Notes: generated by a model not told the origin, from the letters alone. 64,000 nt of DNA from an uncultured Lachnospiraceae bacterium (GCA_944383855.1 CALWRB010000054.1:27331-91330), one strand, 5' to 3'; shown: positions 7,643-19,431, numbered from the stretch's first letter. Numbers and translations: made by a program.

Positions 7643-9037
7643 ATGTTTGACTTGATCATCATGTTGAGTCGATTTTTGTTTGTATTTTATATCGGTTTTT
7701 TCCTGTGGCAGGGGATCGTCTATATTGCGTATGAACAGGGAGGGTATTTAGGCAGCCCGTACCATGCGGTATCGATACAGAGAAGACTGGTGGTGCTGAT
7801 GCACCTGACCGCTTTTTTGATCCTGTCGTATCAGGGGGAGTTCCGTTTTGATCTGCCGTCTTTGGGCATGGGTGCAGTCACGCTGGTGTTTTTGCTGGTT
7901 GCGATACGGCTGTTAGATCGCTTTTATTATGAAGGCTGCCCGCTGATCTGGACGGGAATGCTGTTTTTTTTTTTTTTTATCTTGATCATGTTATGGCGGC
8001 TGTATCCTTCTTTGGCGGTGCGTCAGCTGATGTGGATGGTAATTGGATTGTGCGGTATGTTGTTTTTGCCGTACTTCTTGCGCCTGATCCCAAGATTTGA
8101 GATGTTTGAATGGGCATATATCATTGTTTGCTACGGCTTGTTTCTCTGTACCAAGTTTTTCGGCGTGGAAAAAGGCGGCTCCGTCAACTGGCTTGCCATC
8201 GGTCCGGAAGGGTATCAGCTGACATTTCAGCCGTCTGAAGTGGCAAAGTTTTTGTTCGTGTTCTATCTGGCAAGTGTATTCCGCAAAAAAGTCGGGCTGA
8301 AGGAATTACTGATCACAGGTTCTTTATCGGCAGGCTTGGTGCTTTTATTGGTGATGCAGAAGGACTTAGGCAGTGCGCTCATCTTTTTTATGACATATAT
8401 GGTAATGCTGTATGTCGCTACCTCAAATGAGATTTTGTTCTTTTTGGGAATGGGCTCCGCTTCCATTGCCGCGATCGGTGCCTATAAGCTCGTTTCACAT
8501 GTGCGGGTGCGTGTGGCGGCATGGCGGAATCCTTGGGCGGATATTGACAGCGGAGGATATCAGATCGTCAATTCTTTGTTCGCCATTACCACATGGGGGT
8601 TCTTTGGCAGCGGTCTGACAAAAGGCTTACCCAAAAGTATCCCTGTGGTGGAAAGCGACTGTATTTTCGCGGCGATCTGTGAAGAATTCGGTGTGCTCTT
8701 TGGCATGGGCATCATCGGTATTTTCCTGATGCTTTTGTACCGCGGTGTCCGGATCGCACTGGACTGCAACAGAAGGTATTACAGCATTATTGCGTTAGGG
8801 ATCACGGCGCTGTTGTCTTTCCAGGCGTTTTTGATCATCGGCGGCGTGATCAAGCTGATCCCGCTGACAGGTGTTACCCTGCCTTTGGTCAGCTACGGCG
8901 GTACGTCTGTATTGGCAAGTTTGATGATGTTGGGGCTTTTGCAGTGGGTTTGTGTATACAGTGAGCAGGACTACCGCAGAAGGGAAGAAGAAAAGCAGGG
9001 ACAAGCGGATCAGGAGGTAGATGTGCTGTATGAATAG
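7643..9037 (+). CDS. FtsW/RodA/SpoVE-family protein (SEDS glycosyltransferase)
   Basis: A 464-residue polytopic membrane protein of about ten segments. SEDS signatures present: GGSVNWLAIGPEGYQLTFQPSEVAKF, then KDLGSALIFF with the catalytic-type Asp, and the C-terminal ITALLSFQAFLIIGGVIKLIPLTGVTLPLVSYGGTS. SEDS proteins polymerise glycan strands from lipid II at the cell surface together with a class B PBP; the overlapping next gene is exactly such a PBP. The N-terminal extension of about 140 residues (four extra segments) is longer than in FtsW and common in clostridial paralogues. A run of 15 T residues lies at 7964-7978 within the coding sequence, giving five phenylalanines. Whether the pair serves division, elongation or sporulation cannot be told. 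Confidence 0.9.
   Translation: MFDLIIMLSRFLFVFYIGFFLWQGIVYIAYEQGGYLGSPYHAVSIQRRLVVLMHLTAFLILSYQGEFRFDLPSLGMGAVTLVFLLVAIRLLDRFYYEGCPLIWTGMLFFFFFILIMLWRLYPSLAVRQLMWMVIGLCGMLFLPYFLRLIPRFEMFEWAYIIVCYGLFLCTKFFGVEKGGSVNWLAIGPEGYQLTFQPSEVAKFLFVFYLASVFRKKVGLKELLITGSLSAGLVLLLVMQKDLGSALIFFMTYMVMLYVATSNEILFFLGMGSASIAAIGAYKLVSHVRVRVAAWRNPWADIDSGGYQIVNSLFAITTWGFFGSGLTKGLPKSIPVVESDCIFAAICEEFGVLFGMGIIGIFLMLLYRGVRIALDCNRRYYSIIALGITALLSFQAFLIIGGVIKLIPLTGVTLPLVSYGGTSVLASLMMLGLLQWVCVYSEQDYRRREEEKQGQADQEVDVLYE
7964..7978 (+). repeat. 15-base T homopolymer inside the SEDS gene
   Basis: Fifteen consecutive T bases encode Phe residues in a membrane segment. The reading frame is intact in this sequence. A run of this length is prone to slippage by polymerases and sequencing. 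Confidence 0.95.
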
Positions 9038-10433
9038 AATGAAAAACAGTATGCGCCGTGTGTTCTGGTTGTTTGCGCTTTGTTTTTTTCTTGCGTTGGG
9101 ATATGTAGTGAAATTAGCGGTATTTGACCGCAAGGAAATTTCTACGAATGCATATAACAGAAGGCTGTATGTGGAAGAAGAAGATGTCAAACGCGGGGAT
9201 ATTACAGATATCAACGGGGAAGTGATCGCGCAAAGCGTGGCAAACGGTGACGGCACTTATCACAGAGAATACCCCCGTTCCCGTATGGCGGCACATGTGA
9301 CAGGTTACAGCAGTGTCGGCAAAACAGGCGTGGAAGCGGCGGAAAATTTTGAACTGAATACATTGCATCATGAGCTTTTGCAGCGGCTCAAGCACGCCTT
9401 TTTGGGCGAGGAGTTGGTCGGCAACAGCGTTGTCTTGACGTTGGATATGCAGGTGCAGTCCGTGGCAGGCGATCTGTTGGGCAATGCGAAGGGCGCGATC
9501 GTTGTGATGGAGCCTTCCACCGGTCGTATTCTGGCATTGCAGGCTTATCCGGATTTTGACCCCAATACGGTAGAGGAAAACTGGGACAGCCTCAAAGATG
9601 ACGAGGACAGCCCTTTGGTCAACCGTGCGACACAAGGGTTATACCCGCCGGGTTCTACTTTTAAAATCGTAACGGCATTGGCAGGTATGAATTACTGCAA
9701 AGATTGGGAAAACTTTACTTATGAATGCACAGGAGAGGCTTCTTTTGAGGGAAAAGTGATCCACTGCTATAACGATAAGGCACATGGCACAGTGGATATG
9801 GCAGGCGCATTAGCGGCTTCCTGTAACTGTTATTTTGCGGCGCTGGCAAAAGAGATCGGCGCAGGCAATTTGCGTAATATGATGACAAAAGTGGGTATGG
9901 AAGACGAGCTCGATTTTACATTGGAAAGCAGTTTAAATCGTGTGAACCTGACTGCCGACTCGACAGAAAGTGAATTGGTGGAAACTTCTATCGGACAGGG
10001 CAGAACTTCCGTTACACCTTTATATATGGCGATGTTAATTTCTGCTGTCGCCAATGACGGCGTGATGATGCAGCCTTATCTGGTGGATCATGTGGTATAT
10101 GCCAATGGGGAAGAAGGCAAAACAACGGTACCGGAAAAAGTGATGAATATTTGCACTACACAACAGGCGGAACTTCTGACACAGATGTTGGTGGGTGTTG
10201 TGGAAAACGGTACAGGTACAGCAGCCGCAATATCCGGTGTGACGGTTGCCGGAAAAACAGGTACGGCGGAAAACGCGACAGGCAATGACCATTCCTGGTT
10301 TGTCGGTTTTGCGCCTGCGGAAGATCCGAAAGTTGCGGTGGCAGTCGTGATTGAAAACGCAAATGCTTACGGCAGTGCAACGCCGATTGCGGGCAAAGTA
10401 CTGCAGGCAGCATTGGAAGCGGTAGGAGAATGA
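9030..10433 (+). CDS. Class B penicillin-binding protein (peptidoglycan transpeptidase)
   Basis: A 467-residue protein with one N-terminal membrane anchor (about residues 10-28) and a transpeptidase domain. Active-site motifs are in order: SxxK as PPGSTFK (about residue 208), SxN as ASCNCYF (about 266) and KTG as AGKTGTAEN (about 410). Cross-links peptidoglycan stems outside the membrane as partner of the upstream SEDS protein. The ATG at 9030 overlaps the SEDS stop; an ATG at 9021 lies only three bases after AGGAGG and is less likely. It is shorter than PBP2/PBP3 because the N-terminal pedestal is reduced, as in clostridial and PbpA-type proteins of actinobacteria. Confidence 0.9.
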   Translation: MNRMKNSMRRVFWLFALCFFLALGYVVKLAVFDRKEISTNAYNRRLYVEEEDVKRGDITDINGEVIAQSVANGDGTYHREYPRSRMAAHVTGYSSVGKTGVEAAENFELNTLHHELLQRLKHAFLGEELVGNSVVLTLDMQVQSVAGDLLGNAKGAIVVMEPSTGRILALQAYPDFDPNTVEENWDSLKDDEDSPLVNRATQGLYPPGSTFKIVTALAGMNYCKDWENFTYECTGEASFEGKVIHCYNDKAHGTVDMAGALAASCNCYFAALAKEIGAGNLRNMMTKVGMEDELDFTLESSLNRVNLTADSTESELVETSIGQGRTSVTPLYMAMLISAVANDGVMMQPYLVDHVVYANGEEGKTTVPEKVMNICTTQQAELLTQMLVGVVENGTGTAAAISGVTVAGKTGTAENATGNDHSWFVGFAPAEDPKVAVAVVIENANAYGSATPIAGKVLQAALEAVGE

Positions 10434-10434
10434 T

Positions 10435-11616
10435 ATGGAACTCAAATTTGACCCAACCCAAGAATATGCTCTGGTGCTGGAAGGCGGCGGAGGCAAGGGC
10501 GCGTATCAGATCGGTGTCTGGAAAGCACTGCGGGAAGCCGGTGTACGCATCAGTGCAGTCTGCGGTGCTTCTGTCGGTGCGCTCAACGGTGCGCTGATTG
10601 CGATGGGAGATGTGGAAAAAGCGGTCAGCCTTTGGGAAAATATTCGTTTTTCTCAAGTGATGCAGGTAGATGATGCGTTGATGGAGCATTTGTTTTCCAG
10701 GGAATGGGAACAGATTGTACCGCATGATTTTTTGGAAACAATTCGTGGAGTTTGGAAGGAAAAAGGGGTGGATATCGAACCACTCAAGCAGCTGTTGGAC
10801 GATACGATTGCGGAAGAACGCATTCGTACATCGCAAACAGAGCTGTTTTTTGTGACTTACTCCATCAGTGAGAAAAAAGAACTGGTAGTGCATGCCAAAG
10901 AAACACCGCAAGGGCATTTAAACGATATGCTGCTTGCCAGCGCATACTTTCCCGGATTTAAGCAGGAAAAACTGGGTGGGAAATATTATTTGGACGGCTG
11001 CGTGAGCGATCTGGTGCCGATAGAACCGTTACTGGAAAGAGGATATGACAAAATCATTGTCATTCGTTTGTATGGACTGGGGCGGGAGCGAAAAGTCACT
11101 TTGCCGGAAGGCGCTTTGGTCTATACGGTCGCGCCGAAAAGAAAATTGGCGGGCATTCTGCAATTCGAAGCGGAGCAGAGCAAAAAAGACCTTTTGTTGG
11201 GGTATTATGACGGTCTGCGGCTGCTGCATGGGCTCAAAGGAGAACATTATTATATCCAAAGGCAGTGGAGTGAACAAAGAGCGTATCTGGTCTTGGCAAA
11301 GCTTTTGCATAAAGCGGCACAAGAAAAGGGGGAAACGCTGACACTGCGCAGGTTGAATGAGGAAGAACTGCCGCGTTTTGCCAAAAAAATGAAGGCAAAA
11401 GGCGGATATTACGAAATTTTGCTTGCGTTTTTGGAAGCGGCTGCCCAAGCGTGCGATATTTGCTGTGAGCAGATTTTTACGGAAGAACGCTTGCTTGCGG
11501 AAATTTTACGACAAAAGGATAAAATAAAAGCACGGGAATTGCCGAAGATACTACGCTTTTTCCCGACTGACTGCTCGTTGGAAATGCTTTTGCCAAAGCG
11601 GGATACGGAAGCATAA
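10435..11616 (+). CDS. Patatin-like phospholipase
   Basis: A 393-residue cytoplasmic acyl hydrolase. The patatin oxyanion loop EGGGGKGAYQIGV (residues 16-28) is followed by the nucleophile elbow GASVG (Ser46), and the dyad aspartate lies in YLDGC (Asp187), where DGG or DGA is usual. No signal peptide or membrane segment is seen. The start lies one base after the PBP stop, so the gene belongs to the same operon. The second half (residues 230-393) is helical and not family-defining. Members cleave phospholipid or lipid esters; a specific substrate or role in envelope turnover is not shown here. Confidence 0.88.
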   Translation: MELKFDPTQEYALVLEGGGGKGAYQIGVWKALREAGVRISAVCGASVGALNGALIAMGDVEKAVSLWENIRFSQVMQVDDALMEHLFSREWEQIVPHDFLETIRGVWKEKGVDIEPLKQLLDDTIAEERIRTSQTELFFVTYSISEKKELVVHAKETPQGHLNDMLLASAYFPGFKQEKLGGKYYLDGCVSDLVPIEPLLERGYDKIIVIRLYGLGRERKVTLPEGALVYTVAPKRKLAGILQFEAEQSKKDLLLGYYDGLRLLHGLKGEHYYIQRQWSEQRAYLVLAKLLHKAAQEKGETLTLRRLNEEELPRFAKKMKAKGGYYEILLAFLEAAAQACDICCEQIFTEERLLAEILRQKDKIKARELPKILRFFPTDCSLEMLLPKRDTEA

Positions 11617-11666
11617 AAACAGAAAAAAGCGGCATACTGGAAAGAAAACAAGGAGGTTATCATTCC

Positions 11667-12332
11667 ATGCTGCTGCAATTTGCCGCCGTGCCGGTCTGGA
11701 TCGGTCTGTTTTGTCTGTATTTATGGGATCGGTATGAAAAAGAGCCTTTTTCCATGTTGTTTTGGGGCTTTTTATACGGTGTGTATGCCACGTTTTTGAT
11801 CTATGGCTTGGGTACTTGGTTAGAGGGTACATGGCTGCATCGGGAAACACCGTTTTTTTCCGCTTTTGTTTCCTCTGCCGCGGTGGAAGAAGCTTCTAAA
11901 CTGCTGTTTTTGTTTTTTCTGATCTATTTTAACCGTAATTTTAATGAACCATTGGACGGCGCGGTGTATGGCGCGTTTGTTTCTTTGGGGTTTGCATGGT
12001 TGGAAAATATTGTATATGTGACACACCCTGCGCTCGGCGGGTGGCAGACGGCGCTCAGCCGTGCGGTTTTTTCTGTGCCGTGCCATGGTTTGTTTGGCAT
12101 TGAGATGGGGTATTGGCTGGCAGAGGCGAAATTTAAAAAGAAAGCATTCGGAATGGCTTTTTTGGGACCGTATGTGCTGCATGGCGTCTATAATTATCTT
12201 CTGTTTTTGCAGACCGGTTGGGCAATGGTGCTTTTTTATGTATTTGTGGGCTATCTTTGGCTGAGGCAGATCAGGCACTGGAAGCACCTTTTGGCAATTT
12301 CTCCGTTTCGCACAGAGAAAATTTCGTCCTAA
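11667..12332 (+). CDS. PrsW-family intramembrane metalloprotease
   Basis: A 221-residue polytopic membrane protein of the PrsW/CAAX-protease-like group. Three diagnostic motifs are seen: EEASK in segment three (about residue 73), GFAWLENIVYV (about 110) and PCHGLFGIEMGYW (about 138), supplying the Glu/His metal ligands. In Bacillus, PrsW performs site-1 cleavage of anti-sigma RsiW; the target here is unknown. RBS AAGGAGG lies ten or so bases before the ATG. An ECF sigma/anti-sigma pair exists at 33.6-34.4 kb, but a link between them is speculation. Confidence 0.9.
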   Translation: MLLQFAAVPVWIGLFCLYLWDRYEKEPFSMLFWGFLYGVYATFLIYGLGTWLEGTWLHRETPFFSAFVSSAAVEEASKLLFLFFLIYFNRNFNEPLDGAVYGAFVSLGFAWLENIVYVTHPALGGWQTALSRAVFSVPCHGLFGIEMGYWLAEAKFKKKAFGMAFLGPYVLHGVYNYLLFLQTGWAMVLFYVFVGYLWLRQIRHWKHLLAISPFRTEKISS

Positions 12333-12334
12333 GC

Positions 12335-12363
12335 TTGAAATGCATCTCAAAAAGCGGTATACT
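12335..12363 (+). promoter_or_regulatory. Sigma-A promoter for the Nudix gene
   Basis: TTGAAA (12335-12340), 17-base spacer, TATACT (12358-12363), about 42 bases before the GTG start at 12406. Confidence 0.7.
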
Positions 12364-12405
12364 GTCTGTAATGGTGTAAAATGATAGACAAGCGGAGGTA
12401 ATTCA

Positions 12406-12852
12406 GTGATTGAAGCAGTCAGTTGCGGCGGTGTCGTCATTCACAGATGGAAGATCCTCCTTCTGTATAAGAATCAAAACGGCAGATATATGGGTTGGGT
12501 ACTGCCCAAAGGCACTGTGGAAGAAAATGAAACGTATCGCCAGACCGCACTGCGCGAAGTGTGGGAAGAATCCGGCGCGACAGGTGAGATCCTGAAGTAT
12601 GTTGGCAAAACACAGTATTCTTTCAAAGGAAATACGGATTTTGTCAATAAAACGGTCCATTGGTACCTGATGAGCGCCAATTCGTTTTATTGCAAACCGC
12701 AGAGCGAGGAGTTTTTTGCCGATGCCGGTTTTTATAAGTTTCATGAGGCATACCATCTGCTCAAATTCAATGACGAACGCCAGATATTGAAAAAAGCATA
12801 TTACGAATACAGTGAAATGCGAAAAAACAAGGAAATACTGAAACGAAAATAA
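12406..12852 (+). CDS. Nudix hydrolase
   Basis: A 148-residue single-domain protein. The Nudix box reads G-x5-E-x7-REVWEESG, beginning GTVEENE at about residue 36, with all metal-binding glutamates intact. The family hydrolyses nucleoside diphosphates linked to another group; candidates include diadenosine polyphosphates or RNA caps, but the substrate is not predictable. Start is a GTG with AGCGGAGG upstream at good spacing. It has its own promoter and precedes a small membrane protein. Confidence 0.88.
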   Translation: MIEAVSCGGVVIHRWKILLLYKNQNGRYMGWVLPKGTVEENETYRQTALREVWEESGATGEILKYVGKTQYSFKGNTDFVNKTVHWYLMSANSFYCKPQSEEFFADAGFYKFHEAYHLLKFNDERQILKKAYYEYSEMRKNKEILKRK

Positions 12853-12894
12853 TGCGGGCGCAAAAAGCGTCTGAAAAAAAGGAGTGATTGCACT

Positions 12895-13173
12895 ATGAAA
12901 AGATATTTTGATACGGCAGCGATCGACGGTTTGAAAGAGAAAATTGTTGTGCTGAAAGAAAAAGACGACGACAAAAAGACCATTTATCTTGTGATCGCTG
13001 TGATTGCAGTTGCTTTGATCGCAGTGGCAATGGGTGTTGTTTATCTGTTGAACAACAAAATGGAAGACGAGTACGAAGACGAATGGGATTATGACTGGGA
13101 CGATTTGGACGATGATGCATGCTGCTGCACAGACAGCGATGTAGATGATACTGTAGAAATCGAAAAAATCTGA
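12895..13173 (+). CDS. Small single-pass membrane protein with acidic tail (unrecognised)
   Basis: A 92-residue protein I do not recognise. Residues 1-27 are charged, residues 29-51 form a hydrophobic segment (IYLVIAVIAVALIAVAMGVVY), and the rest is extremely acidic with runs of D/E/W and a CCC triplet near residue 77. RBS AAAAAGGAG precedes the ATG. A strong terminator lies directly after the stop. With a positive N-terminus the acidic tail probably faces outside. The tail could bind metal or cations; no function is claimed. Confidence 0.7.
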   Translation: MKRYFDTAAIDGLKEKIVVLKEKDDDKKTIYLVIAVIAVALIAVAMGVVYLLNNKMEDEYEDEWDYDWDDLDDDACCCTDSDVDDTVEIEKI

Positions 13174-13181
13174 TGAAACAG

Positions 13182-13226
13182 GCGCTTTTGAAAAAACGGC
13201 AGTTTTTTTTGGAAGCGCTTTTTTTC
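13182..13226 (+). terminator. Rho-independent terminator
   Basis: GCGCTT / AAGCGC outer stem with an inner AAAAAAC / GTTTTTT stem, followed by seven T. It separates the small membrane protein from the glycolytic operon promoter. Confidence 0.85.
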
Positions 13227-13278
13227 TTCTCGGTGGGTGAATTTTGTCCCGATTTTTTGCCGAAATCCTGGAAAAAGC

Positions 13279-13307
13279 TTGTAAAACAACAGAATTTGGG
13301 ATATAAT
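13279..13307 (+). promoter_or_regulatory. Sigma-A promoter of the cggR glycolytic operon
   Basis: TTGTAA (13279-13284), 17-base spacer, TATAAT (13302-13307). Immediately downstream, an 8-bp perfect inverted repeat GCGAATAG-AC-CTATTCGC (13308-13325) covers the expected transcription start. Confidence 0.85.
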
Positions 13308-13316
13308 GCGAATAGA

Positions 13317-13350
13317 CCTATTCGCACGATTTCGATAGGTTTTTGTTTTT
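13317..13350 (+). terminator. Leader hairpin with T-run (attenuator candidate) upstream of cggR
   Basis: CCTAT-TCG pairs with CGATAGG and is followed by TTTTTGTTTTTT, right at the 5' end of the predicted transcript and before the CggR operator. It shares bases with the 13308-13325 inverted repeat, so the two structures exclude each other in single-stranded form. Confidence 0.55.
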
Positions 13351-13357
13351 TGCAATG

Positions 13358-13393
13358 TGGGACAAAATTGATTTAGCAGGGACGGAAAATGTC
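13358..13393 (+). promoter_or_regulatory. CggR operator
   Basis: Reads TGGGAC-N6-GATT-N4-AGGGAC-N6-TGTC. The B. subtilis CggR operator is CGGGAC-N6-TGTC-N4-CGGGAC-N6-TGTC, so spacing is identical, the right half-site is near-perfect and the left TGTC is degenerate (GATT). It sits downstream of the promoter, as in Bacillus, and implies autoregulation of the operon by CggR in response to fructose-1,6-bisphosphate. Confidence 0.85.
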
Positions 13394-13412
13394 CGGAAAG
13401 GCGGCGGTAAAG

Positions 13413-14453
13413 ATGGAGGAACTCTTGAAGCTGACAAGGCGAATGGCACCTGATCTGACGGAGGAATGGATCAAGCGGTACCGTATTTTAAAAACCATAC
13501 GGTTGCTTGAGCCGGTAGGCAGAAGAATGGTGGCGGTTTCCATCGGCATGCCGGAGCGTACGGTACGCGGAGAGATCGATAAGCTGAGTATTCAGAAATT
13601 GATCGACGTTTCTAAAATCGGCATGGTAGTCACGCAGGATGGGCATACCGTATTAAAAGGATTGGAACCGCTGTTTCTGGCGTTGACGGGCATTTCCGCT
13701 TTAGAGGATAAAATGGCGCAGCTTTTGGGCGTAGAAAAAGTATTGATCGCGCAAGGAAACTGCGATGAGAATGAAAATGTCAAAAAAGAAATGGGCAGAC
13801 TGGCAGTTTCTGCTATGTTAAGCCAGATCGAGGAACATAGTAAGATCGCTGTGACAGGCGGCACTTGTTTGGCGGCTTTTGTGGAAGCGATGCCGCATTT
13901 TTCCGGGAAAAAAGCGGAGTTGGTGGTGCCTGCCCGCGGCAGTATCGGCAGAAAAAATGAGGTACAGGCTGATACGCTTGCCGTAAAGCTTGCCGAGAAA
14001 CTGGGAGCGGATTATCGCTTGCTGCACTTGCCCGATACCTTGAGCCAAAAGGCATTGGACGAAATGAAACAAGACCCCGAGATCAAAGATACCATTGAAG
14101 AAATGCATCAGGCGAAAACATTGATTTTCGGTGTGGGTAATGGCTTGGAAATGGCAGAAAAGCGCCATGTGGACGAGCAAACTTACCTGAAACTCAAACA
14201 GCAGCAGGTAGTGGCGGAAGCTTGCGGCTATTACTTTAATGCCGCAGGCGATGTGGTGCATGTATCTCGTTGCATCGGTATTGATTTTCACGATATCGGT
14301 TCCATGAACTGTGTTATCGCCATTGCAGGCGGAAAGCGCAAGGCGGATTGTATCCTTGCCGTCAGCAAACGAATGCAAAAGGGCGTGATCGTGATGGACG
14401 AAGGCGCCGCAACGGCAGTCCTGGAGCAGGTGGAATCAAATTTTTCCGCATGA
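13413..14453 (+). CDS. cggR: Central glycolytic genes regulator CggR
   Basis: A SorC/DeoR-type repressor of 346 residues from the ATG at 13413. The N-terminal winged helix (EWIKRYRILKTIRLLEPVGRRMV...PERTVRGEIDKL) is followed by a sugar-phosphate-binding domain with GGTCLAAFVEAM and ACGYYFNAAG. In B. subtilis CggR represses the lower-glycolysis operon and is released by fructose-1,6-bisphosphate. I prefer 13413 to the in-frame ATG at 13389, because 13389 lies inside the CggR operator and Bacillus CggR begins at the equivalent of MEELLKLTRR. Next genes are pgk, tpiA, gpmI and eno; the usual gapA is not present between cggR and pgk. Confidence 0.92.
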   Translation: MEELLKLTRRMAPDLTEEWIKRYRILKTIRLLEPVGRRMVAVSIGMPERTVRGEIDKLSIQKLIDVSKIGMVVTQDGHTVLKGLEPLFLALTGISALEDKMAQLLGVEKVLIAQGNCDENENVKKEMGRLAVSAMLSQIEEHSKIAVTGGTCLAAFVEAMPHFSGKKAELVVPARGSIGRKNEVQADTLAVKLAEKLGADYRLLHLPDTLSQKALDEMKQDPEIKDTIEEMHQAKTLIFGVGNGLEMAEKRHVDEQTYLKLKQQQVVAEACGYYFNAAGDVVHVSRCIGIDFHDIGSMNCVIAIAGGKRKADCILAVSKRMQKGVIVMDEGAATAVLEQVESNFSA

Positions 14454-14529
14454 TGCAAGCCAAAAAAGGGAACGATGAAACAAAGAAATGTTTGAAATAG
14501 AAAAATGAGGATAGGAAAGGAGAATCTTT

Positions 14530-15723
14530 ATGCTTCGCAAAAAAACAGTGGATCAACTTCAGGTAAAAGGGAAAAAAGTTCTGGTACGTTGTGATTTTAA
14601 TGTACCGCTCAAAGACGGCGTGATCACAGACGATAACCGCATCACGGCAGCACTGCCGACGATCCAAAAACTGATCGATGAGGGCGCTAAGGTGATTCTT
14701 TGCTCTCATATGGGTAAACCGAAGGGAGAGGTAAAGCCGGAACTTTCTCTGGCGCCTGTGGCAAAACGCCTTTCCGAATTGTTGGGCAAAGAAGTGGTGT
14801 TTGCAAAAGATGATACCGTTGTGGGCGAGAATGCCAAAACAGCCGCAGACAACATGCAGGACGGCGATGTGATCTTATTGGAAAACACCCGTTTCCGCAA
14901 AGAAGAAACCAAAAATGAGGAAAACTTCAGCAAAGAACTGGCTTCTTTGGCAGAAATTTTTGTCAATGACGCGTTTGGCACCAGCCATCGGGCACATTGC
15001 TCCACAGTGGGTGTTGCGGCATTTGTCAAAGAATCTGCAGTAGGGTATTTGATGCAAAAAGAACTTGAATTTTTAGGCAATGCGGTGGAAAACCCTGTGC
15101 GTCCTTTCGTGGCGGTTCTGGGCGGCTCCAAGGTTTCCGATAAGATCAATGTGATCAATCGACTGTTAGAGAAGGTGGATACCCTGATTATCGGCGGCGG
15201 TATGGCATATACATTTGCCGTGGCACAAGGCGGTCATGTCGGAAATTCCCTGTTGGAAGAAGATAAAGTGGAATACGCAAAGGAAATGATCGCGAAGGCA
15301 AAAGAAAAAGGGGTGAAACTTCTTTTGCCAGTGGATACGGTGATTACACAGGAGTTTAAAAACGATTCCCCTGCCAAGACTGTGCCGACAGGCGAGATCC
15401 CTGACGGTTGGATGGGGCTGGACATCGGCGAAGCAACCAGAAAACTGTTTACGGAAGCACTGCAGGGTGCAAAAACCGTGATCTGGAACGGACCGATGGG
15501 TGTATTCGAATTTGAAAACTTCGCGGCAGGCACCAAAGCAGTTGCGGAAGCGATGGCAAATCTGGACGCAACGACCATTATCGGCGGTGGCGATTCCGCA
15601 GCGGCGGTCAATCAGTTGGGATATGGCGCGCGTATGACGCATATCTCTACCGGCGGCGGCGCGTCTTTGGAATTTTTGGAAGGAAAAGAACTGCCCGGTG
15701 TTGCGGCAGTGCAAGATCTGTAA
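14530..15723 (+). CDS. pgk: Phosphoglycerate kinase
   Basis: A 397-residue cytoplasmic enzyme of normal length. It opens with [14 protein letters not shown], the phosphoglycerate kinase signature, has an N-domain substrate site ([11 protein letters not shown] and [13 protein letters not shown]) and a C-domain nucleotide site including [20 protein letters not shown] and GGGDSAAA. It makes ATP from 1,3-bisphosphoglycerate. AAAGGAG precedes the ATG. Second gene of the cggR operon, 76 bases after cggR, with tpiA 24 bases downstream. Confidence 0.98.
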   Translation: MLRKKTVDQLQVKGKKVLVRCDFNVPLKDGVITDDNRITAALPTIQKLIDEGAKVILCSHMGKPKGEVKPELSLAPVAKRLSELLGKEVVFAKDDTVVGENAKTAADNMQDGDVILLENTRFRKEETKNEENFSKELASLAEIFVNDAFGTSHRAHCSTVGVAAFVKESAVGYLMQKELEFLGNAVENPVRPFVAVLGGSKVSDKINVINRLLEKVDTLIIGGGMAYTFAVAQGGHVGNSLLEEDKVEYAKEMIAKAKEKGVKLLLPVDTVITQEFKNDSPAKTVPTGEIPDGWMGLDIGEATRKLFTEALQGAKTVIWNGPMGVFEFENFAAGTKAVAEAMANLDATTIIGGGDSAAAVNQLGYGARMTHISTGGGASLEFLEGKELPGVAAVQDL

Positions 15724-15747
15724 AAAGAGATAAAGCGAGGGAAAGCG

Positions 15748-16491
15748 ATGCGTAAAAAAATCATTGCAGGTAACTGGAAAATGAACCAAACCCCGATGCA
15801 GGCAAAACAGCTTTGCGATATGCTCTGCCCGCAGTTGGAGCATGCGGCGGCAGATGTCGTGTTTTGCGTACCGTTTACGGATTTGCAGACGGTGTTAGAT
15901 GCGGTGCAGGGAACAGATATTGCGGTCGGCGCACAAAATATGCATTTTGCAGATCAGGGTGCTTATACCGGTGAAATATCTGCGCCGATGTTAAAGGAAA
16001 TGGGTGTTTCTTATGTGGTTTTGGGACACTCCGAACGCAGAGAATATTTCGCGGAAACAGACAGTGCGATCAACCAAAAAGTCAAACAAGCATTGGCATA
16101 TGGCTTGACACCGATCGTTTGCTGTGGGGAAACGCTGGAACAAAGAGAAGCGAATATCACGATCGAATGGGTACGGATGCAGCTGAAATTAGACCTTGCA
16201 GGGCTTAGTGAACAGCAGGCGAAAGGTGTTGTAATCGCGTACGAACCGATTTGGGCGATCGGTACCGGAAAAACAGCGACAAAAGAACAGGCGCAAGAGG
16301 TTTGTGCCGCGATCCGTACGGTTTTGGGCGAAATGTTCGGAAAAGAAACGGCAGAGCAGATACGTATTCAGTATGGCGGCAGCGTGAATGCGAAAAATGC
16401 CGCGGAATTGTTTGCGATGCCGGATATTGACGGCGGCTTGGTGGGCGGCGCCAGCCTAAAAGAAGAATTTGCGCAAATCGTTCGCAGCTGA
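15748..16491 (+). CDS. tpiA: Triosephosphate isomerase
   Basis: A 247-residue (beta/alpha)8 enzyme that interconverts dihydroxyacetone phosphate and glyceraldehyde-3-phosphate. It shows GNWKMN near the N-terminus with the catalytic Lys, VLGHSERR with the catalytic His and [12 protein letters not shown] with the catalytic Glu, then the phosphate-gripper loop and GGSV and GGLVGGASL. Full length, no oddities. It lies 24 bases after pgk and 56 bases before gpmI in the glycolytic operon. Confidence 0.98.
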   Translation: MRKKIIAGNWKMNQTPMQAKQLCDMLCPQLEHAAADVVFCVPFTDLQTVLDAVQGTDIAVGAQNMHFADQGAYTGEISAPMLKEMGVSYVVLGHSERREYFAETDSAINQKVKQALAYGLTPIVCCGETLEQREANITIEWVRMQLKLDLAGLSEQQAKGVVIAYEPIWAIGTGKTATKEQAQEVCAAIRTVLGEMFGKETAEQIRIQYGGSVNAKNAAELFAMPDIDGGLVGGASLKEEFAQIVRS

Positions 16492-16547
16492 ATAAAAACG
16501 AGTCGATGCGGGCGAGGGGGATTTTTCCCCGAAGGAGGCAGAAGAAA

Positions 16548-19431
<2,884 letters not shown>

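Noticed and set aside
13173..13376. 67-codon plus-strand frame between the small membrane protein and cggR
   Set aside because: It spans a terminator, a promoter and an operator.
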